Below, in pieces: positions 9,901 through 18,190 of a stretch of 64,000 bases of DNA. The stretch covers positions 1-64,000 of the forward strand of contig JANSXE010000009.1 of assembly GCA_024743195.1 (NCBI GenBank), written 5' to 3'. This stretch comes from Alphaproteobacteria bacterium (GTDB taxonomy: Bacteria; Pseudomonadota; Alphaproteobacteria; UBA8366; Aestuariispiraceae). The notes beneath the pieces were generated by a model, which was not told where the DNA came from, did not search any database, and saw nothing but the letters and a program-made list of their open reading frames with translations. Position 1 is the first letter of the stretch. Each line of letters begins with the position of its first letter. The position numbers were made by a program, and so were the translations under genes.

Positions 9901-10383
9901 ATCGGCGTCGTGCCGCAGGACGTCTATCTGTTCTGGGGCACTGTGCGGGAGAATATCGCGCTGGGCGCGCCCTATGCGGACGACGGGACGATCCTGCGCG
10001 CGGCGCGGATCGCGGGCGTGGACGAGTTCATCTCCAAGCATCCGCTCGGCCTCGACATGCCGGTCGGCGAGCGCGGGGCTCAGCTCTCCGGCGGCCAACG
10101 CCAAGCGATCTCGATCGCGCGCGCGCTCCTGCTCGACCCGCCGATCCTGGTGCTGGACGAACCGACCAGCGCGATGGACAATACGACCGAGGCGCGCTTC
10201 AAGGCCCGCCTAGGCACGGTGCTGGCGAACAAGACGCTGATCCTGGTGACGCACCGCGGTTCGTTGCTGACGCTGGTCGACCGGCTGATCGTCATGGACG
10301 GCGGGCGCGTCGTGGCCGACGGGCCGAAGGACATCGTCATGGAGGCGCTCAACGCCGGGCGCATCCAGACGGCGCGCACCTGA
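6928..10383 (+). CDS. Type I secretion ABC transporter with long disordered N-terminal extension
   Basis: Inner-membrane permease/ATPase that energises export of an RTX substrate, most likely the adjacent giant protein. Residues 1 to about 440 are Pro/Ala/Asp-rich low complexity, including a PTGA tandem. About 444-560 is a C39-peptidase-like domain without the catalytic Cys-Gly motif, as in LapB/HlyB-type exporters that do not cleave a leader. About 590-880 is the six-helix membrane domain. About 905-1150 is the ATPase, with Walker A GRIGSGKST (near 949), LSGGQRQ signature (near 1053) and Walker B ILVLDEPT (near 1073). The start has GGAGG 5 nt upstream. At 1151 aa it is far longer than the usual 700-750. 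The HlyD partner follows 37 bp downstream. Confidence 0.92.
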   Translation: MAQDHDDGSAGRGPARRGARRPDESYDGEEDSLEAIVARAMLDDEPPPARHPPPSEAKAGSAPDAPRRRIVAGAEAVDQILNAGAPTVGPTGAPTGAPTGAKSGSAKKPAAQPAAPKVAAKPAEPAEPPARAARIQARPTPKPQARPNGPSDAPPPEGPSDGPSPNGPIDAPSRTPARPEGPGAKRPPARAGDRPRAAAAPKVAPKPSPPPRAPAPEPDAPFDFEIPAAPRSDADARELLAGGEAMDPSPRGTAARGGAPGGDVETAEPSEELDGPGWDSSPFDPLADAAGAPGRPDAETDGASEAAPDSPAPDRAHSFAPAAAADGADGGDGDLLDPREAEGAGDPHAPPRDDPSAGRGQRDLLSEESLKAYLEELSVGAARGPAPPEAGSDDAAPREAAPSEEAAEDGDRRDGEERRSAPRDEGGDRRGDAPRSWSIKPSPGTKDDPLLGSLTILCTLLDRNISAEGLTAGLPLVDGMLTPELFVRAASRAGISARLVRRELDSIGKLALPCVLLLDGQRACVLTKLKRTEGKATIILPEMGAGARDVDYKELAQDYVGYALFARPEFQYDQRAEETRVADPKGWFWGTVFGSWKLYIEVIIAAIMINAFVIANPLFVMNVYDRVVPNFAEETLWVLAIGILVVYAFDFLLKLLRAYLVDVAGKTADTQIAGRLFQQMLGMKMAHRPQSAGALANQLREFEHLREFFTSSTMTTLIDLPFIFLFLAIISVIGTWTIVVIPTFIVFLTVIVGLLMQIPMQRVVRETQRESQQKNAILIEAISGVETIKATGSEGRMQRAWETFVDKTARSAMIAHRWSSLAMTFSGTMMQTVTVAVVVVGVYEIQQGNMSVGALVACTILSGRALAPLSQIAGIATRFHQSRQALQGLDQMMKTPVERPEGRSFVTRPSVHGNIEFKNVAFTYPDAKTQALNDVSFRIEAGEKVGVIGRIGSGKSTIERLILGLYDPDDGGVLIDGTDTRQLDPADLRRAIGVVPQDVYLFWGTVRENIALGAPYADDGTILRAARIAGVDEFISKHPLGLDMPVGERGAQLSGGQRQAISIARALLLDPPILVLDEPTSAMDNTTEARFKARLGTVLANKTLILVTHRGSLLTLVDRLIVMDGGRVVADGPKDIVMEALNAGRIQTART

Positions 10384-10420
10384 CAGAGCCGCCCCGACGG
10401 GGCCGAGAAGGCGGAACGAG

Positions 10421-11728
10421 ATGACGACCGGTCGCTGGGAAGACGAGATTGCGGACATCGAGGACGGGCGCGGCCCCGGCCGCGGGGCGAGCCGCGTCGC
10501 CCACGTCATGTTGTTCGCGATCGCGGCTTTCTTCGTCACCTTCCTGTTGTGGTCGCACAACGCGACGCTTGAGGAGGTGACGCGCGGCGAAGGCAAGATC
10601 ATCCCCTCCGGCCAGACCAAGACCGTCCAGCATTTCGAGGGCGGCATCATCACCGAAATCACGGTGGAGGAAGGCGAGGTCGTCGAGGAGGGCGATGTGC
10701 TGATGCGGGTCGAGAACCGCACCGCGGACGCCCAGTTGGCCGAGAAGCTGAAACTCTATCGCAACCTGCGCGCCAAGGCCGCGCGGCTGACGGCCGAGAC
10801 GCAAGGGTTGGACAGCGTCCCGTTCCCCGAGGAGCTGCGCGTCGCCTCGCCCGAAGTCGTGCGCAACGAGCAGCTTCTGTTCGAATCCCGCAAACGGCAA
10901 GTCGAGCAGCAGATCAACATCCTGCAGGACCAGTTGACCCAGAAGCGCCAGGAATTGTCGGAACTGACCGCCAAGGTCGCGCAGGCGGAGCAGGCTCTCG
11001 ACCTCTCGCTGCAGGAGGAGGAGTTGATCCGCCCGCTCGTCGATCGCGGCGCCTCCTCGCGCATCGATCTGTTGCGGATCGAACAGAAGGTGCAGGAGCT
11101 CCGCAGCGAGATCGAGAGCATCCAGCTCGCCCTGCCGCGCACCCGCAGCGCGATCAGCGAGGCTTCGCGCCGGATCGAGGAGGCCCGCACCACCTTCATC
11201 ACCGAGGCGCAGCAGGAACTGAACGAGGTCCGCAACGAGGCCGAACGCGTCAATGAGGAGATCGAGGCCGGCGTCGACCGGGCCGAGGTGCGCTCGCCCG
11301 TGCGCGGCACGGTCAACAAGCTGGTCCTCAATACGCTGGGCGGCGTGGTGAGGCCCGGCGACCCGGTCGCAGAGATCGTGCCGTTGGGCGATTCGCTGCT
11401 GGTGGAGGCGCGGATCAAGCCGTCGGACCGCGCCGCGCTCTATCGCGGCCTGCCGGCGACGGTGAAGGTCAGCGCCTACGACTTCTCCATCCATGGCGGC
11501 CTGGACGCCGAACTGATCGACATCAGCGCCGACACGCTGGTGGACGAGGAGGGGCAGAGCTACTTCCGCATCCGGCTGCGCACCGACGAGAACAGCCTGG
11601 GCCCCGACATGCCGATCATCCCGGGCATGACCGCGACCGTGGACATCCTGACGGGCGAGAAGACGGTGCTGCAGTATCTGCTGAAACCGATCATCAAGGC
11701 GAAGCAGAACGCGCTGCGCGAGCGCTGA
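10421..11728 (+). CDS. HlyD/LapC-family type I secretion membrane-fusion protein
   Basis: Periplasmic adaptor linking the ABC transporter to a TolC-type outer-membrane channel. No TolC homologue is in the window. Seen: a short cytoplasmic N-terminus, one membrane helix (about residues 27-46), a biotinyl-lipoyl half (TVQHFEGGIITEITVEEGE), a long Gln/Glu/Arg-rich coiled coil (about 105-290), the second lipoyl half (VRSPVRGTVNKLVLNTLGGV) and a C-terminal beta domain ending near LTGEKTVLQYLLKPI. The length of 435 aa is typical. It sits 37 bp after the ABC gene and is surely co-transcribed with it. Confidence 0.93.
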   Translation: MTTGRWEDEIADIEDGRGPGRGASRVAHVMLFAIAAFFVTFLLWSHNATLEEVTRGEGKIIPSGQTKTVQHFEGGIITEITVEEGEVVEEGDVLMRVENRTADAQLAEKLKLYRNLRAKAARLTAETQGLDSVPFPEELRVASPEVVRNEQLLFESRKRQVEQQINILQDQLTQKRQELSELTAKVAQAEQALDLSLQEEELIRPLVDRGASSRIDLLRIEQKVQELRSEIESIQLALPRTRSAISEASRRIEEARTTFITEAQQELNEVRNEAERVNEEIEAGVDRAEVRSPVRGTVNKLVLNTLGGVVRPGDPVAEIVPLGDSLLVEARIKPSDRAALYRGLPATVKVSAYDFSIHGGLDAELIDISADTLVDEEGQSYFRIRLRTDENSLGPDMPIIPGMTATVDILTGEKTVLQYLLKPIIKAKQNALRER

Positions 11729-11737
11729 GGCGAGCGC

Positions 11738-12379
11738 ATGGCGTTGGCCGCCGCCTTCGCGACCATCGTCCTCGTCAATGTCGTCGCCTGGATCACGCCC
11801 GGCCCAAACATGATCGCGGTGATGAGCGCGACGTTGGCGCACGGCCGCCGCGCCGGGCTCGTCACCGGGCTCGGACTCGCAACCGCGGCGACCCTGTGGG
11901 CCCTGTTCGCGGTGGCGGGGGTGAAGGCCCTGTTCGAGACCTTTCCGCAGGCGGTCCTCTGGCTGCGTCTGATCGGCGCGGCCTATCTGATCTGGTTGGG
12001 CGTCCAGGCGCTGCGCCAGGCGGTCGATGGCGCGGGCAAGGGGCTGGACGCAGGCGCGGCCGAGCCTTCGGGCGGCGCGCGCCGGGCGTTCCTGCGCGGA
12101 TTTCTGGTCAGCGCGACCAACCCGAAGGCGGCGCTTTTCTTCGGCTCGGTGCTGACGGCCGTGCTGCCCGCGGACCCGTCTGCGGCGGTGCTGGCGGCTG
12201 TCGTCGCGCTGTGCGGCGGGCTGGCGGTCCTGTTCCACACGATCACCGCGACCCTGGTCGCCGCGGGGCCGGTTCGCCGGGCGCTGGCGCGCGTCCAACG
12301 CTGGACGGCCGCGGCGTTCGGCGCCCTGTTCATCGGTTTGGGCGCCTCCGTCGCCGTTGACGCGCTGCGCGCCCGGTAA
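11738..12379 (+). CDS. LysE/RhtB-family amino-acid exporter
   Basis: Six-helix inner-membrane protein of 213 aa, the usual family length. The N-terminal ITPGPNMIAVMSATLAHGRRAG motif region is the LysE/RhtB hallmark (PGPN). A central helix carries LRLIGAAYLIWLGVQALR, followed by a hydrophilic loop and FLRGFLVSATNPKAALFFGSVL, also family-typical. It starts 9 bp after the HlyD-type gene, so it may be transcribed with the secretion genes, but nothing suggests a role in secretion. The substrate cannot be told from sequence. Confidence 0.9.
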   Translation: MALAAAFATIVLVNVVAWITPGPNMIAVMSATLAHGRRAGLVTGLGLATAATLWALFAVAGVKALFETFPQAVLWLRLIGAAYLIWLGVQALRQAVDGAGKGLDAGAAEPSGGARRAFLRGFLVSATNPKAALFFGSVLTAVLPADPSAAVLAAVVALCGGLAVLFHTITATLVAAGPVRRALARVQRWTAAAFGALFIGLGASVAVDALRAR

Positions 12380-12417
12380 CAAGCTCACGGGCCCTGCTAA
12401 CTGGCGAGAGGCCCCCG

Positions 12418-13617
12418 ATGCGCGACCCCCTGAACTGTTTCATCGACCCGGATCTGGCGCTCGACGGGGCGGGAGAGGGACCGCTCGCCGGGACCACCTT
12501 CGCGGTAAAGGACCTGTTCGACATCGCCGGGACGGTCTCCCATTGCGGCAATCCGGATTGGGGCCGCAGCCATTCGCCGGCCGCGCGCAACGCGCCGGTG
12601 GTGGATCGGTTGCTCGCCGCCGGCGCGAGCGTGCGCGGCAAGACCCATACGGACGAGCTCGCCTACTCCATCAACGGCGAGAACCCGCACTACGGCACGC
12701 CGGTCAATCCGAACGCCGTCGGCCACATCCCCGGCGGATCCAGCAGCGGCTCGGCCAGCGCGGTGGCGGGCCATCTGGTCGATTTCGCGCTCGGCACCGA
12801 CACCGGCGGATCGGTGCGCATTCCGGCCAGCTTCTGCGGCGTCTTCGGCCTGCGGCCGACGCATGGCCGAATCCCGCTGGAGGGTCTGATGCCGCTCGCC
12901 CCCAGCTTCGATACGATCGGCTGGTTCGCGCGCACGCCGGGCCTGATGCGGCGGGTCGGGGAAGCGCTGTTCGACGGCTATGCGGCCGATGCGGCCGAGC
13001 CGGCGTCGCTGCTGGTCCCGGACGACGTCTGGGCGCTGTGCGATCCGGGCACGAAGGCGGCGCTCGCCCACGCCATGGCGGCGCTGGAGGCGCGCTTCGG
13101 CGCGCCGCGCCCGGTGCGCCTAGCCCCTGACGGGCTCAAGCCCTGGTTCATGCCGTTCCGCATCGCGCAGGGCTGGGAGATCCATCAGACGCACAAGGAC
13201 TGGATCGCCCGCGCCAGGCCGCATTTCGGACCCGGCGTGCGCGAGCGTATGGAATGGGCGGCCACGCTCACCGAACGGGATCGCGACGAGGCGGAGGCGG
13301 TGCGCGCCCAGGTGCGCGCGCGCTTCGCGGAGCTGACGCAGGGCGGCGCGCTGATCGCGATCCCCACCGCCCCGGGCCCCGCGCCGGAGGTCGGGCGCAC
13401 GGCGGAGGCGCTGGAGAGCTTTCGCTATCGCGTGCTGCAGAATTCGGGCCTCGCGCCGCTGTCCGGGCATCCTCAGATCAGCCTGCCGGTCGGCCGGCTC
13501 GAGGGCATGCCGGTGGGCTTGTCGCTGATCGCCGCGCGCGGGCGGGACGAGTGGCTGCTGGGTCTCGCCGAACGCCTGTGCGGCGAGGCCCATAGCGGCC
13601 TCGCCGAGATCGCCTGA
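12418..13617 (+). CDS. Amidase-signature family hydrolase
   Basis: Hydrolyses a carboxamide using the Ser-cisSer-Lys triad. Seen: the lysine in FAVKDLFDIAG (about residue 30), the Gly/Ser-rich GGSSSGSASAVAG carrying the cis-serine, and the nucleophile in GTDTGGSVRIPASFCG. The C-terminal ISLPVGRLEGMPVGLSLI is also family-typical. At 399 aa it is compact compared with GatA (about 480-490), and no gatB or gatC is near, so a catabolic amidase is more likely than the tRNA amidotransferase subunit. The substrate is unknown. It converges on apt with a 7-bp gap. Confidence 0.9.
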   Translation: MRDPLNCFIDPDLALDGAGEGPLAGTTFAVKDLFDIAGTVSHCGNPDWGRSHSPAARNAPVVDRLLAAGASVRGKTHTDELAYSINGENPHYGTPVNPNAVGHIPGGSSSGSASAVAGHLVDFALGTDTGGSVRIPASFCGVFGLRPTHGRIPLEGLMPLAPSFDTIGWFARTPGLMRRVGEALFDGYAADAAEPASLLVPDDVWALCDPGTKAALAHAMAALEARFGAPRPVRLAPDGLKPWFMPFRIAQGWEIHQTHKDWIARARPHFGPGVRERMEWAATLTERDRDEAEAVRAQVRARFAELTQGGALIAIPTAPGPAPEVGRTAEALESFRYRVLQNSGLAPLSGHPQISLPVGRLEGMPVGLSLIAARGRDEWLLGLAERLCGEAHSGLAEIA

Positions 13618-13624
13618 GCGGGGG

Positions 13625-14140
13625 CTACTCGTCGTACTGGATCAGCGAGGCGAAGGGCGCGCCCAACTCGTCGCGCCCGCCAAGGCCTGTCAATTCGATG
13701 ATGCAGGCCGTCCCCGCGACCTCGCCGCCGACCTTGCGGATCAGCTCGACCGCCGCCGCCATGGTGCCGCCGGTCGCCATCAGATCGTCCAGCACGACCA
13801 CCCGGTCGCTCGGCGCGATGGCGTCGGCCTGGATCTCGACCGTGTCCGTCCCGTACTCCAGTTCATAGGCGTACTGCACGGTCTCGCCCGGCAATTTGCC
13901 CTGTTTGCGGACCATCGCGAAGCCGAGCCCGAGTTCCAGCGCGAGCGGCGCCGTCGTCAGAAAGCCGCGGGATTCGATCCCCACGAGCTTGGTCGGAGCC
14001 CAGGGGCGCACGATCTCGGCCAATTGGTCGACACAGGCCCGCCACGCGTCCTTGTGCGCCAAAAGCGTCGAAATGTCGTAGAACAGGATGCCGGGCTTCG
14101 GGAAATCCGGGATCGTTCGGATATGTTGCTTGATGTCCAT
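13625..14140 (-). CDS. apt: Adenine phosphoribosyltransferase
   Basis: Purine salvage enzyme converting adenine and PRPP to AMP plus pyrophosphate in the cytoplasm. The N-terminus [22 protein letters not shown] and the PRPP loop [14 protein letters not shown] are diagnostic. I chose the ATG at 14140 because family members start at M-D-[IL]-K. An in-frame ATG 18 bp upstream (14158) would add six residues and has no better ribosome-binding site. The length of 171 aa is standard. It is divergent from the Mla operon. Confidence 0.95.
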   Translation of the reverse strand: MDIKQHIRTIPDFPKPGILFYDISTLLAHKDAWRACVDQLAEIVRPWAPTKLVGIESRGFLTTAPLALELGLGFAMVRKQGKLPGETVQYAYELEYGTDTVEIQADAIAPSDRVVVLDDLMATGGTMAAAVELIRKVGGEVAGTACIIELTGLGGRDELGAPFASLIQYDE

Positions 14141-14251
14141 TGCGGCGTCTAATCTCATGGTTTGCGGCAGGTTCGCGCATCCTATCGGCCGCCTTTACGC
14201 GGCGCAACGCGCGACGGTCCCGGGCGCCGAAGAGTGAGTGAGCCCAGTCCG

Positions 14252-15403
14252 ATGGCGAATGGCGCGACGGCTCAGACGGGGGAGACCGGGCGGCTCGATC
14301 CGACCGACGACGGTCGCGTGCTGCAGGCGCTCGGTCGTTGGACGATCGCGGAGAGCGCCGCGCTGGAGCGCGGCCTGGCGCGGCTCGGCCCGCCGCCGGC
14401 CGGCCCGCTCACGATCGACCTGTCCGAGGTGGAGGCGCTCGACACCGCCGGGGCCTGGATGCTGTTCCGCGCCATGGCCCGGCTGCGGGCGGAAGGCCAT
14501 GAGATCGACCTGCGCGGCGTCCAGGCGCGCCACAAGCCGCTCTTGGATATCGTCGCGCGGATCGAGGCGGAGGGGCCGCGCGACTTCCACCCGGCGCGCA
14601 GCGGACCCCTGGCGGCGCTGGAGCGCCTCGGGCGCGGCGCGTTCGACGCGGCCCGGCACGGCAAGGAACTGGTCAACTTCTTCGGCCTGGTCACCATCGT
14701 CTTCTGGCGCACCGTGCTGCAGCCGCGCCGCTTGCGCCCCAAGGCGCTGGTCGCGCAGATCGAAGCGACCGGCCTGGACGCGCTGCCGATCGTCGGATTG
14801 CTGTCCTTCCTGATCGGCGTGGTGCTGGCCTACCTGATGTCGGACCAGTTGATCGAGTTCGGCGCCGAGGTCTACACCGTCAACATCATCGGCCTCTCGA
14901 TCACGCGGGAGATCGGGGTCCTGTTGACGGCGATCATGATCGCCGGCCGGTCCGGCTCCGCCTTCACCGCCCAGATCGGCACGATGAAGGTGACCGAGGA
15001 AATCGACGCCATGGGCACGCTGGGGCTCGACCCGATCGAGGTTCTGGTGTTGCCGCGGGTGCTGGCGCTGATGATCACCCTGCCGATCCTGACGCTGTGG
15101 TCGAATGTCGCCGGCATCCTGGGCGGCGGGGTGATGACCGTGCTCGCGCTCGGGCTGACGCCGGAACAGTTCGTCGCCCAGCTCAAGGGCGCGGTCGGTC
15201 TCGACGATTTCCTGGTCGGCTTGGTCAAGGCCCCGGTCCACGCCTACATCATCGCTATGGTCGGCTGCTATGAGGGGCTGAGGGTTCGGCGGACCGCGGA
15301 AAGCGTCGGGCGGCAGACGACGCTGTCGGTCGTCGAATCGATCTTCCTGGTGATCGTCGCGACGGCCGGCTTCGCGGTCGTCTTCTCGATCCTCGGCATC
15401 TGA
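14252..15403 (+). CDS. mlaE: MlaE-type lipid-transport permease with N-terminal STAS domain
   Basis: Permease of an Mla-type ABC system that moves phospholipids between membranes and keeps the outer membrane asymmetric. Residues about 20-115 form a STAS-like domain (LTIDLSEVEALDTAGAWML). The rest is the MlaE/YrbE fold with about five helices, including the conserved stretch from TREIGVLLTAIMIAGRSGSA to EEIDAMGTLGLDPIEVLVLPR. In E. coli the STAS domain is a separate protein (MlaB); the fused form is common in alphaproteobacteria. Start: ATG at 14252; a GTG at 14234 is also possible. The operon continues with the ATPase 12 bp downstream. Confidence 0.92.
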   Translation: MANGATAQTGETGRLDPTDDGRVLQALGRWTIAESAALERGLARLGPPPAGPLTIDLSEVEALDTAGAWMLFRAMARLRAEGHEIDLRGVQARHKPLLDIVARIEAEGPRDFHPARSGPLAALERLGRGAFDAARHGKELVNFFGLVTIVFWRTVLQPRRLRPKALVAQIEATGLDALPIVGLLSFLIGVVLAYLMSDQLIEFGAEVYTVNIIGLSITREIGVLLTAIMIAGRSGSAFTAQIGTMKVTEEIDAMGTLGLDPIEVLVLPRVLALMITLPILTLWSNVAGILGGGVMTVLALGLTPEQFVAQLKGAVGLDDFLVGLVKAPVHAYIIAMVGCYEGLRVRRTAESVGRQTTLSVVESIFLVIVATAGFAVVFSILGI

Positions 15404-15415
15404 GGGGTAGCCGCG

Positions 15416-16252
15416 ATGGCGACCGGCGGGAGCGATCCGATCGTGATCAAGATAGAGGGGCTGAGGACGCAATTCGGGTCCCAGGTCGTGCATGACGGCG
15501 TCGATCTGGAGGTGCGCCGCGGCGAGGTTCTGGGGGTCGTCGGCGGCTCGGGCTCGGGAAAGTCGGTGCTTCTGCGCGAGATCATCGGCCTGCTGCGCCC
15601 GTCGGCGGGCCGGGTCGAGCTTCTGGGCGAGGACGTCTGGGCGCTCTCCGAGACGGAGCGCCAGCGCCTCAACCGGCGCACGGGCGTGCTGTTCCAGGAC
15701 GGCGCGCTGTTCTCCTCGCTCACGGTCGCGGAGAACGTCCAGGTCGCGATGCGCGAGCATCTGAAGCTGCCGCAGACGATGATGGACGAACTGGCCGCCT
15801 TGAAGATCGCGATGGTCGGCCTGCCGACGGAGGCGGGCGGCAAGGTTCCCTCCGAGCTCTCCGGCGGCATGCGCAAGCGCGCCGGTCTGGCCCGCGCGCT
15901 GGCGCTGGATCCCGAAATCCTGTTCCTGGACGAGCCCACCGCGGGGCTGGATCCGATCGGCGCCGCCGCCTTCGACACCCTGATCCGCTCGCTGCAGCGC
16001 TCGCTCGGCCTGACGGTCTTCATGGTCACGCACGATCTGGACAGTCTGGCGACCATCTGCGACCGGGTCGCCGCGCTGGTGGACAAACGCATTCGCGTCG
16101 GTACGATGGCGCAGCATATGGCCGACGATCACCCCTGGCTGCGCGAGTATTTCCACGGGCCGCGCGCCCGGGCCGTCGCCGGCCTGGACGGCCGCTCGGA
16201 GGTCCCGCCGGACGTCCGGACGCAGGCCGCCGCGGAGGGGAGCCGCGCATGA
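15416..16252 (+). CDS. mlaF: MlaF-type lipid-transport ATPase
   Basis: ATP-binding subunit powering the MlaE permease. Seen: Walker A GGSGSGKS (about residue 44), the Q-loop region LFQDGALFSSLTV, signature LSGGMRKRAGLARAL, Walker B ILFLDEPTAGLDP and the switch His in VTHDL. The length of 278 aa and the MRKR variant after the signature are typical of MlaF. It lies between mlaE and mlaD in the same direction. The C-terminal tail after DHPWLREYFHGPRAR is a normal family ending plus about 25 variable residues. Confidence 0.94.
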   Translation: MATGGSDPIVIKIEGLRTQFGSQVVHDGVDLEVRRGEVLGVVGGSGSGKSVLLREIIGLLRPSAGRVELLGEDVWALSETERQRLNRRTGVLFQDGALFSSLTVAENVQVAMREHLKLPQTMMDELAALKIAMVGLPTEAGGKVPSELSGGMRKRAGLARALALDPEILFLDEPTAGLDPIGAAAFDTLIRSLQRSLGLTVFMVTHDLDSLATICDRVAALVDKRIRVGTMAQHMADDHPWLREYFHGPRARAVAGLDGRSEVPPDVRTQAAAEGSRA

Positions 16253-16295
16253 TCGGGGCCCGGTCGACAGCGCCGACGCAGACAGGCGCCCGCTG

Positions 16296-17429
16296 ATGGA
16301 GACGCGGGCGAGCTATATCCTGGTGGGCGTCTTCGTCCTCGCCTTCTTCCTGGCCGGCGTGGCGGCGGTCGTGTGGCTCGCCGACGTCAATCTCGACGAG
16401 GACGTCGTCAAGTACGACATCTTCTTCGAAGGCTCGGTCTCCGGTCTGCGCACCGGAAATCCGGTGCGCTATCGCGGCATCCCGGTGGGCGTGGTCAGCG
16501 ACATGCGGATCAACCCCGACAATGTCGAGGAAGTCCAGGTCACCATCGAGGTGCCGCGCACCACCCCGATCAAGGAGGACGCGACGGCCAGCCTCGAGTT
16601 CCAGGGAATAACCGGCGTCGCCTACGTCCAGATTTCGGGCGGCACGCACGACGCCCCCGCGCTGAAGCCGCCGCCGGGCCGCACGCGCCCGGTCATCCCC
16701 TCCATGCAATCCCAGATTCAGGAGGTGATGGATCAGGCGCCGGAACTCCTGAGCCGCTTCATCGGGCTGGTCGATCAGGCGCGTGAGATCATGAATGACG
16801 AGAACCGCCAGCGGCTGTCCGAGACGCTGACGAACCTCTCCGGCTTCACCGGCGCGCTCGCCAACTCCTCCGGCGACATTGAGCAGGCGCTGTCGGAAAC
16901 CGCCGCGACGCTCGCCCAGGTGCGCGCCACCGCGGCCGAGGCGGAGACGGTCCTGGCCAGTTTCGCGGACCACAGCGACGCGATCGCGACCTCGCTGGAC
17001 GAGACCCTGGCGCAGGCCAACCGCCTGACCGGCGAGGCGGCGGCGCTGGTCGAGGCGGCGCGCCCGCTGGTCGACGAGACGACCCGAACCGTCGGCACGG
17101 TGGGGCGCATCGCCGATGCGGTGGAGCCGCACGCCGGCCCGATCGCGGCCGAAACCGAGGGCGCCCTGCGCGACATCCGCACCGTGACCCAGGAGCTCGA
17201 AGGCGCGACCGACGACATCGCCCGCGCGGCCGATCAGGCGGCGACGCTGATGGAGGAGGCGCGGGGGCCCGTCGGGGCCTTCACCAGCACAGGGCTCTAC
17301 GAGTTCACCCAACTCGTCGTGGAGATGCGGGTGCTGGTCGCTTCGCTATCCCGCATCACCACGGAGATCGAGCGCGATCCGGCGCGTTTCTTCTTCGGCG
17401 ACAAGACGGAAGGATTCGAAGCGCAATGA
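16296..17429 (+). CDS. mlaD: MlaD/MCE-family lipid-binding protein
   Basis: Periplasmic, membrane-anchored MCE protein that forms the lipid tunnel on the MlaFE complex. One N-terminal helix (residues about 4-28) precedes the MCE domain (about 38-120) with SVSGLRTGNPVRYRGIPVG and ASLEFQGITGVAYVQISGG. A long Ala/Glu/Thr-rich helical region (about 150-340) follows, typical of alphaproteobacterial MCE proteins and longer than E. coli MlaD (about 180 aa). Its stop overlaps the next start by ATGA, so translation is coupled to the lipoprotein gene. Confidence 0.93.
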   Translation: METRASYILVGVFVLAFFLAGVAAVVWLADVNLDEDVVKYDIFFEGSVSGLRTGNPVRYRGIPVGVVSDMRINPDNVEEVQVTIEVPRTTPIKEDATASLEFQGITGVAYVQISGGTHDAPALKPPPGRTRPVIPSMQSQIQEVMDQAPELLSRFIGLVDQAREIMNDENRQRLSETLTNLSGFTGALANSSGDIEQALSETAATLAQVRATAAEAETVLASFADHSDAIATSLDETLAQANRLTGEAAALVEAARPLVDETTRTVGTVGRIADAVEPHAGPIAAETEGALRDIRTVTQELEGATDDIARAADQAATLMEEARGPVGAFTSTGLYEFTQLVVEMRVLVASLSRITTEIERDPARFFFGDKTEGFEAQ

Positions 17430-18124
17430 CGGAACGCGGCGACAAGGCGCAGGACGGCCGCCGGCGGGCGGTCTGCCTGATTGCGGGCGCGGCGCTGGCG
17501 CCGCTGGCGGCGGGCTGCGCGGTGGAGTTGCCCGGCTCCGGCGCGCCCGCGCGGATCTATGTGCTGACCCCGAAAAGCACCTTTCCGGACGATATGCCGG
17601 CGGTCGACTGGCAGTTGCTGGTCGAGACGCCCTCCGCCCCGGCGGGCGTCGCGTCGAGCCGCATCGCGCTGCGGCGCAAGCTGGTGGAGCTGAACTATTT
17701 CGCCCGCGCCGCCTGGACCGACAGCGCGCCGGCCATGCTGCAGCGGCTGATCATCGAGAGCTTCGAGAATTCCGGCAAGATCGTCTCGGTCGGCCGGCAG
17801 GTCATCGGGCTGCGCGCCGATTTCATCCTCAAGACCGACTTGCGCGAGTTCCAGGCGGAGTATATGGGCGAGGACGGCGCGCCGTTGGGCGAAGGGGAGG
17901 CCCCATTCGTCAGGGTGCGCCTGAACGCCAAGCTGGTCGCCATGCCGCAGCGGGAGATCGTCGCCTCCAAGACCTGGGAGCGGCGCCTTCAGGCGTCGTC
18001 GACCGACATGGACGCCATCGTTCGGGCCTTCGACGAGGCCTACGGCAAGATCCAGCGACGTCTCGTCGCCTGGACGTTGGGGACCGGCGAGACGATCATT
18101 GAGGCCCGCCGACAGACGGGCTGA
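17426..18124 (+). CDS. ABC-type transport auxiliary lipoprotein (PqiC/MlaABC-associated)
   Basis: Predicted lipoprotein of 232 aa. The signal peptide ends in LAAGC with the lipidated Cys at residue 31. The body shows the PqiC/YmbA-like pattern (RIYVLTPKSTFP, then SSRIALRRKLVELNYFARAAWTDSAPAMLQRLIIESFENSG). Such proteins accompany MCE systems and are thought to sit in the outer membrane as a docking partner. It overlaps mlaD by 4 bp and closes the Mla-type operon. MlaC and MlaA are not in the window. Confidence 0.85.
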   Translation: MTERGDKAQDGRRRAVCLIAGAALAPLAAGCAVELPGSGAPARIYVLTPKSTFPDDMPAVDWQLLVETPSAPAGVASSRIALRRKLVELNYFARAAWTDSAPAMLQRLIIESFENSGKIVSVGRQVIGLRADFILKTDLREFQAEYMGEDGAPLGEGEAPFVRVRLNAKLVAMPQREIVASKTWERRLQASSTDMDAIVRAFDEAYGKIQRRLVAWTLGTGETIIEARRQTG

Positions 18125-18190
18125 CCCCTACGTGCAAGGCCGCCGCCGGTTCCGCCGGCGCCGGCCGGAGACCGCTTTTCGGAGCCGCCC

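Noticed and set aside
6952-10104. Long antisense open frame (1050 codons) opposite the secretion ATPase
   Set aside because: At about 70% GC long antisense frames are expected. This one has His/Asp/Arg-rich composition and no domain, while the forward frame has full ABC motifs.
18125-18190. Possible terminator after the Mla-type lipoprotein gene
   Set aside because: GC-rich inverted sequences (GGCCGCCGCCGG against CCGGCGCCGGCC) precede a short T-run, but the pairing is ambiguous and the T-tract is only four bases.
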